Source: Planctomycetota bacterium (lineage in GTDB: Bacteria > Planctomycetota > Phycisphaerae > WQYP01). Taken from it: a stretch of DNA of 24,293 nucleotides. The notes below the pieces were generated by a model, which worked only from the letters and a program-made list of their open reading frames with translations, searched no databases and was not told the origin of the DNA. Below, piece by piece: positions 22,110-24,293 of the stretch. The DNA lies in assembly GCA_021798635.1 (NCBI GenBank), contig JAJZGH010000034.1, positions 1 through 24,293 of the forward strand, given 5' to 3'. Position 1 is the stretch's first letter. Every line of letters starts with the position of its first letter. A program made the position numbers and the translations under genes.

Positions 22110-22194
22110 GAATCGGGCTGCGGCCCGATTAGAGCAGTTTGGAGAGAGTAGATAGTAGAGCACATTCGGCTGGAACATAAGAGTGGCTGTCGCC
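22110..22194. repeat. Palindromic tandem repeat, unit 3
   Basis: Third copy, 143 bp after unit 2. The hairpin and the ends are conserved, but the middle is replaced by GAGAGAGTAGATAG-type sequence. GAGAGTAGA (22144-22152) is complementary to TCTACTCTC in the preceding spacer (22080-22088). Confidence 0.9.
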
Positions 22195-22203
22195 GAGGCG
22201 ATC

Positions 22204-22260
22204 AATACTGCAATTACCGCCGAATACTGAAATTACTGATTAATACTGAATTTACTGATC
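22204..22260. repeat. Three tandem 19-bp AT-rich units
   Basis: Units at 22204, 22223 and 22242 follow the pattern AATACTGAAATTACTGATT; the first is the most diverged (AATACTGCAATTACCGCCG). The array stops 12 bp before the end of tRNA-Asp. Confidence 0.85.
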
Positions 22261-22272
22261 AATGAAGTGAAA

Positions 22273-22346
<74 letters not shown>

Positions 22347-22366
22347 TGGAACTTCCAGAGTCCGGT

Positions 22367-22396
22367 ATGTTACGGACAAGCGCACCAGCCTGTCAA
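22367..22396 (-). promoter_or_regulatory. Promoter of tRNA-Asp
   Basis: On the minus strand TTGACA (22396-22391), 18-bp spacer, TAACAT (22372-22367). A perfect -35 and four of six at -10; the predicted start is about 14 nt before the tRNA 5' end. Confidence 0.6.
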
Positions 22397-22509
22397 GGAA
22401 CGCGACACACGTGGCGCACGAAAAATTCCCAGCATTCATGCTCATCAACATTTGCTGCAAGCTGCATTAAAGAGTATCTTTTTGCCCTTTGGCGCCTTGG
22501 AGCAGCACG

Positions 22510-23688
22510 ATGAGTATTTCGACAGATTTAATGGCCCGGCATGATGCCGCGCTAATTGGTAATTACGGCAAACTTCCGGTCGTTCTGGCACGCGGGCAGG
22601 CAGCGACGCTTTGGGATGCCGACGGCAAGGAATATATCGACTTTTTTGCCGGTTTCGGTGGAACTGTTTTGGGCCATTGTCACCCCCGGCTTGTAGCGGA
22701 AATTGTCCGACAGGCGCAAACGCTCTGGCAGGTGGGCAATCAATTTTACAGTGAGCCGCAAATTCGCCTTGCTGAGCACTTGAAAGCCAAAGCCTTTGAT
22801 GGACGGGCGTTTTTCTGTCATAGCGGAGCCGAAGCGGCGGAAGCGGCCATTAAGCTGGCGCGCATTTCCGCCGGACCGGATCGGCCCAAAATTGTCACCA
22901 TGAAAAAAGGTTTTCACGGCCGCACCATGGGGGCCTTATCCGCGACCGCCGGCCCCGCGCAAAATGGCTTTGCGCCCTTAGTCCCCGGTTTTGTGCATGT
23001 CCCCTTTGATGATCTTGACGCCTTGGAAGAAGTGGTGGACGGTTCTACGGCGGCGGTCATGCTGGAACCGATTCAGGGTGAAGGGGGAATCAATGAGCCG
23101 ACCCCCGGCTACCTGAAAGCGGTGCGGGAATTGTGTGATCGTTGTGGGGTGGTTCTGATTTTTGATGAAGTCTGGACGGGCGTAGGCCGGACCGGGCATT
23201 GGTTTGGACACCAAATATCGGGCGTGATACCGGATATTATGACGCTGGGCAAAGCCCTGGGCGGCGGCGTGCCAGTGGGGGGGATACTGGCAAGTCCGGC
23301 CCTGGCAACATTTTTCAAGCCCGGCACCCACGGCTGCACGCTGGGCGGCAATCCGATTTGCGCCAGTGTCAGTGCGGCGGTATTTGACGTTATTGAGCAG
23401 GAAAAACTGCTGGTGTATGCGCGCGCTTCAGGCGCGAGCATCCGTGATCATCTGGGCAGTTGTTCCGTGCGTCATAAAATTAAAGCCATTCGCGGCAGCG
23501 GATTATTTCTGGGCGTGGAATTGGCCATACCCGATGCGCTGCCGGTGGTACGCCACGCTTTGGACAACGGATTGATCATCAACGCCACACAAAAAAATGT
23601 GCTGCGGATATGCCCGTCGCTGGTTATCACCGAACAGCAGATTCAGAAAGCCTTGGCAATTCTGGAAAAAGCGATCGCGGCAGTTTGA
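22510..23688 (+). CDS. argD: Class III PLP aminotransferase, probable acetylornithine aminotransferase
   Basis: A 392-residue protein. The frame opens at a TTG (22489); the ATG at 22510, seven nt after GGAG, is the better start. It matches the ArgD family along its whole length: VVLARGQAATLWDADGKEYIDFFAGFGGTVLGHCHP, FFCHSGAEAAEAAIKLAR, KGFHGRTMGALSATA, EPIQGEGGI, then FDEVWTGVGRTG and the PLP lysine in TLGKALGGG (Lys248). ArgD uses glutamate to convert N-acetylglutamate semialdehyde to N-acetylornithine in arginine synthesis. Two small departures: His for Asn in CNSGAEA and Trp for Gln in FDEVQTG, so a related specificity (succinylornithine, ornithine or 4-aminobutyrate) is possible. No other arg gene is beside it; mcsA follows 58 bp downstream. 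Confidence 0.85.
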   Translation: MSISTDLMARHDAALIGNYGKLPVVLARGQAATLWDADGKEYIDFFAGFGGTVLGHCHPRLVAEIVRQAQTLWQVGNQFYSEPQIRLAEHLKAKAFDGRAFFCHSGAEAAEAAIKLARISAGPDRPKIVTMKKGFHGRTMGALSATAGPAQNGFAPLVPGFVHVPFDDLDALEEVVDGSTAAVMLEPIQGEGGINEPTPGYLKAVRELCDRCGVVLIFDEVWTGVGRTGHWFGHQISGVIPDIMTLGKALGGGVPVGGILASPALATFFKPGTHGCTLGGNPICASVSAAVFDVIEQEKLLVYARASGASIRDHLGSCSVRHKIKAIRGSGLFLGVELAIPDALPVVRHALDNGLIINATQKNVLRICPSLVITEQQIQKALAILEKAIAAV

Positions 23689-23711
23689 TTTTCAAATTCA
23701 AACGGTACAAT
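23684..23711 (+). promoter_or_regulatory. Possible promoter of mcsA
   Basis: TTTGAT (23684-23689), 16-bp spacer, TACAAT (23706-23711). The -10 is good, the -35 weak and overlaps the argD stop codon. Read-through from argD is equally possible. Confidence 0.3.
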
Positions 23712-23746
23712 GAAAGCAGGAATCTGTTGTGCCCGGAGAATTTTTA

Positions 23747-24293
23747 ATGTCTGCTAAAGCATGTATGAAGTGCTCGCGCCCGGCCCTGATTCACATAACC
23801 GATGTGGTATCAAAAGGTCCGCCCCTAAAAGTCGTTGAGGTACACTTATGCCTGGAACACGCCATTGAAGCCGGGTTAATGGGAGCGCCGATACTTATTG
23901 GAAAAACTTCTTCCGGCAAGTTAATCAAACAGCTTCCCATGCACCCCGAACTGGCCATGTTAAAACAGCTTGATGTCGCAGCCGGGATCACGGATTCTGC
24001 GAATATCCCCGAGGTCTCAACCGCCTGCCCGACTTGCGGGACAACATTGGGGCAGTTTCAAAAAGGCGGCCTGCTGGGTTGCCCCAACGATTACACATTA
24101 TTTGAAGAGCCATTGATGGACATAATTCGTTCCATGCACGAGCGGCATACCCAGCATACCGGAAAACTGCCGCCGCAAAGTAGCGCCGCTGATACGGTAG
24201 TTCGCGCCAGAAAAATACAACTCGAGTCGCGCCTCAGTGCTGCCGTGCAGGCAGAATGCTATGAAGAAGCCGCCCGTTTACGGGATCAGCTCC
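23747..24293 (+). CDS. mcsA: McsA-like protein with UVR motif (partial, runs off the window)
   Basis: 182 codons are visible, with no stop before the window ends. The ATG at 23747 follows GGAG at normal spacing. The N-terminus has Cys6/Cys9 and then VHLCLEH (Cys35, His38), the first zinc site of McsA; ACPTCGTTLGQFQKGGLLGCPNDY forms the second, with Asp where many homologues have the last Cys. Then come the McsA signature HTGKLP and, at the very end, a UVR motif (LESRLSAAVQAECYEEAARLRDQL split at the window edge) as in UvrB/UvrC. McsA activates the protein-arginine kinase McsB, which tags damaged proteins for ClpCP; mcsB would be expected just beyond the window. Distinguished from UvrB/UvrC by the paired zinc sites and small size. 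Confidence 0.88.
   Translation, partial: MSAKACMKCSRPALIHITDVVSKGPPLKVVEVHLCLEHAIEAGLMGAPILIGKTSSGKLIKQLPMHPELAMLKQLDVAAGITDSANIPEVSTACPTCGTTLGQFQKGGLLGCPNDYTLFEEPLMDIIRSMHERHTQHTGKLPPQSSAADTVVRARKIQLESRLSAAVQAECYEEAARLRDQL

Larger units (their letters stand above)
21770..22272. other. Repeat-filled spacer between two tRNA genes
   Basis: 503 bp with no gene. Almost all of it is accounted for by three ~144-bp palindromic repeats, a TCACCTGA triplet and a 19-bp triplet, listed separately. The bases next to tRNA-Leu may hold its promoter (TTGAGG on the minus strand with a poor -10). Confidence 0.7.

Noticed and set aside
21823..22194. Possible CRISPR array (regular repeats between tRNAs)
   Set aside because: The repeated part is longer than the spacers (85-90 bp against ~54), the spacers are simple-sequence runs related to the repeats, and there are no cas genes.

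Overview
The window looks like a chromosomal segment from a PVC-group bacterium, most likely a planctomycete of the Phycisphaerae type. The assignment is inferred from gene content, not from a marker gene. The pointers are a dense block of PEP-CTERM (exosortase-sorted) surface proteins built on HAF and Gloeo/Verruco-type repeats, a very large TPR protein, tRNA genes without an encoded CCA, an McsA homologue, and many interspersed palindromic intergenic repeats. No IS element, phage gene, integrase, rRNA or CRISPR array is visible.

Layout. (1) 23-805: a rhomboid-fold membrane protein without a catalytic GxSG, carrying a C-terminal zinc ribbon. (2) 806-1492: non-coding, with two copies of a 192-bp repeat 222 bp apart and an orphan copy of a 93-bp element. 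(3) 1493-11004: eight consecutive minus-strand genes for secreted proteins ending in a PEP-CTERM tag (two HAF-repeat proteins, a LamG-like protein, two of unknown fold, two Gloeo/Verruco-repeat proteins, one L-type-lectin-like protein). A 93-bp two-hairpin element recurs after three of these genes. (4) 11005-11892: a divergent regulatory region between the lectin-like gene and a LuxR-type regulator. (5) 13027-13377: non-coding and crowded with inverted repeats. (6) 13378-17313: a ~1311-residue protein of about 26 TPR-like units. (7) 17572-21571: a zinc-ribbon protein of unknown function, csrA, an orphan response regulator and rpoN. (8) 21686-22346: tRNA-Leu(GAG) and tRNA-Asp(GTC) bracketing three ~144-bp palindromic repeats. 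(9) 22510 to the end: an ArgD-like aminotransferase and the start of mcsA.

The most interesting signal is a pair of 22-nt imperfect palindromes (19 of 22 identical) in the divergent region, one upstream of the lectin-like gene and one upstream of the luxR-type gene. Each points toward its gene, ends in the -35 hexamer of a plausible promoter and is centred about 42-44 bp upstream of the predicted start. That is the geometry of a class II activator site of the lux-box kind, so the regulator may activate both itself and the neighbouring PEP-CTERM gene. The regulator also has an unusual hydrophobic C-terminal tail after its HTH. Secondary leads are the recurrent hairpin and AGGA-rich element between PEP-CTERM genes (with csrA encoded nearby), and the inverted-repeat-rich region before the TPR gene.

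No exosortase gene lies in the window, so sorting of the PEP-CTERM proteins must depend on genes elsewhere.
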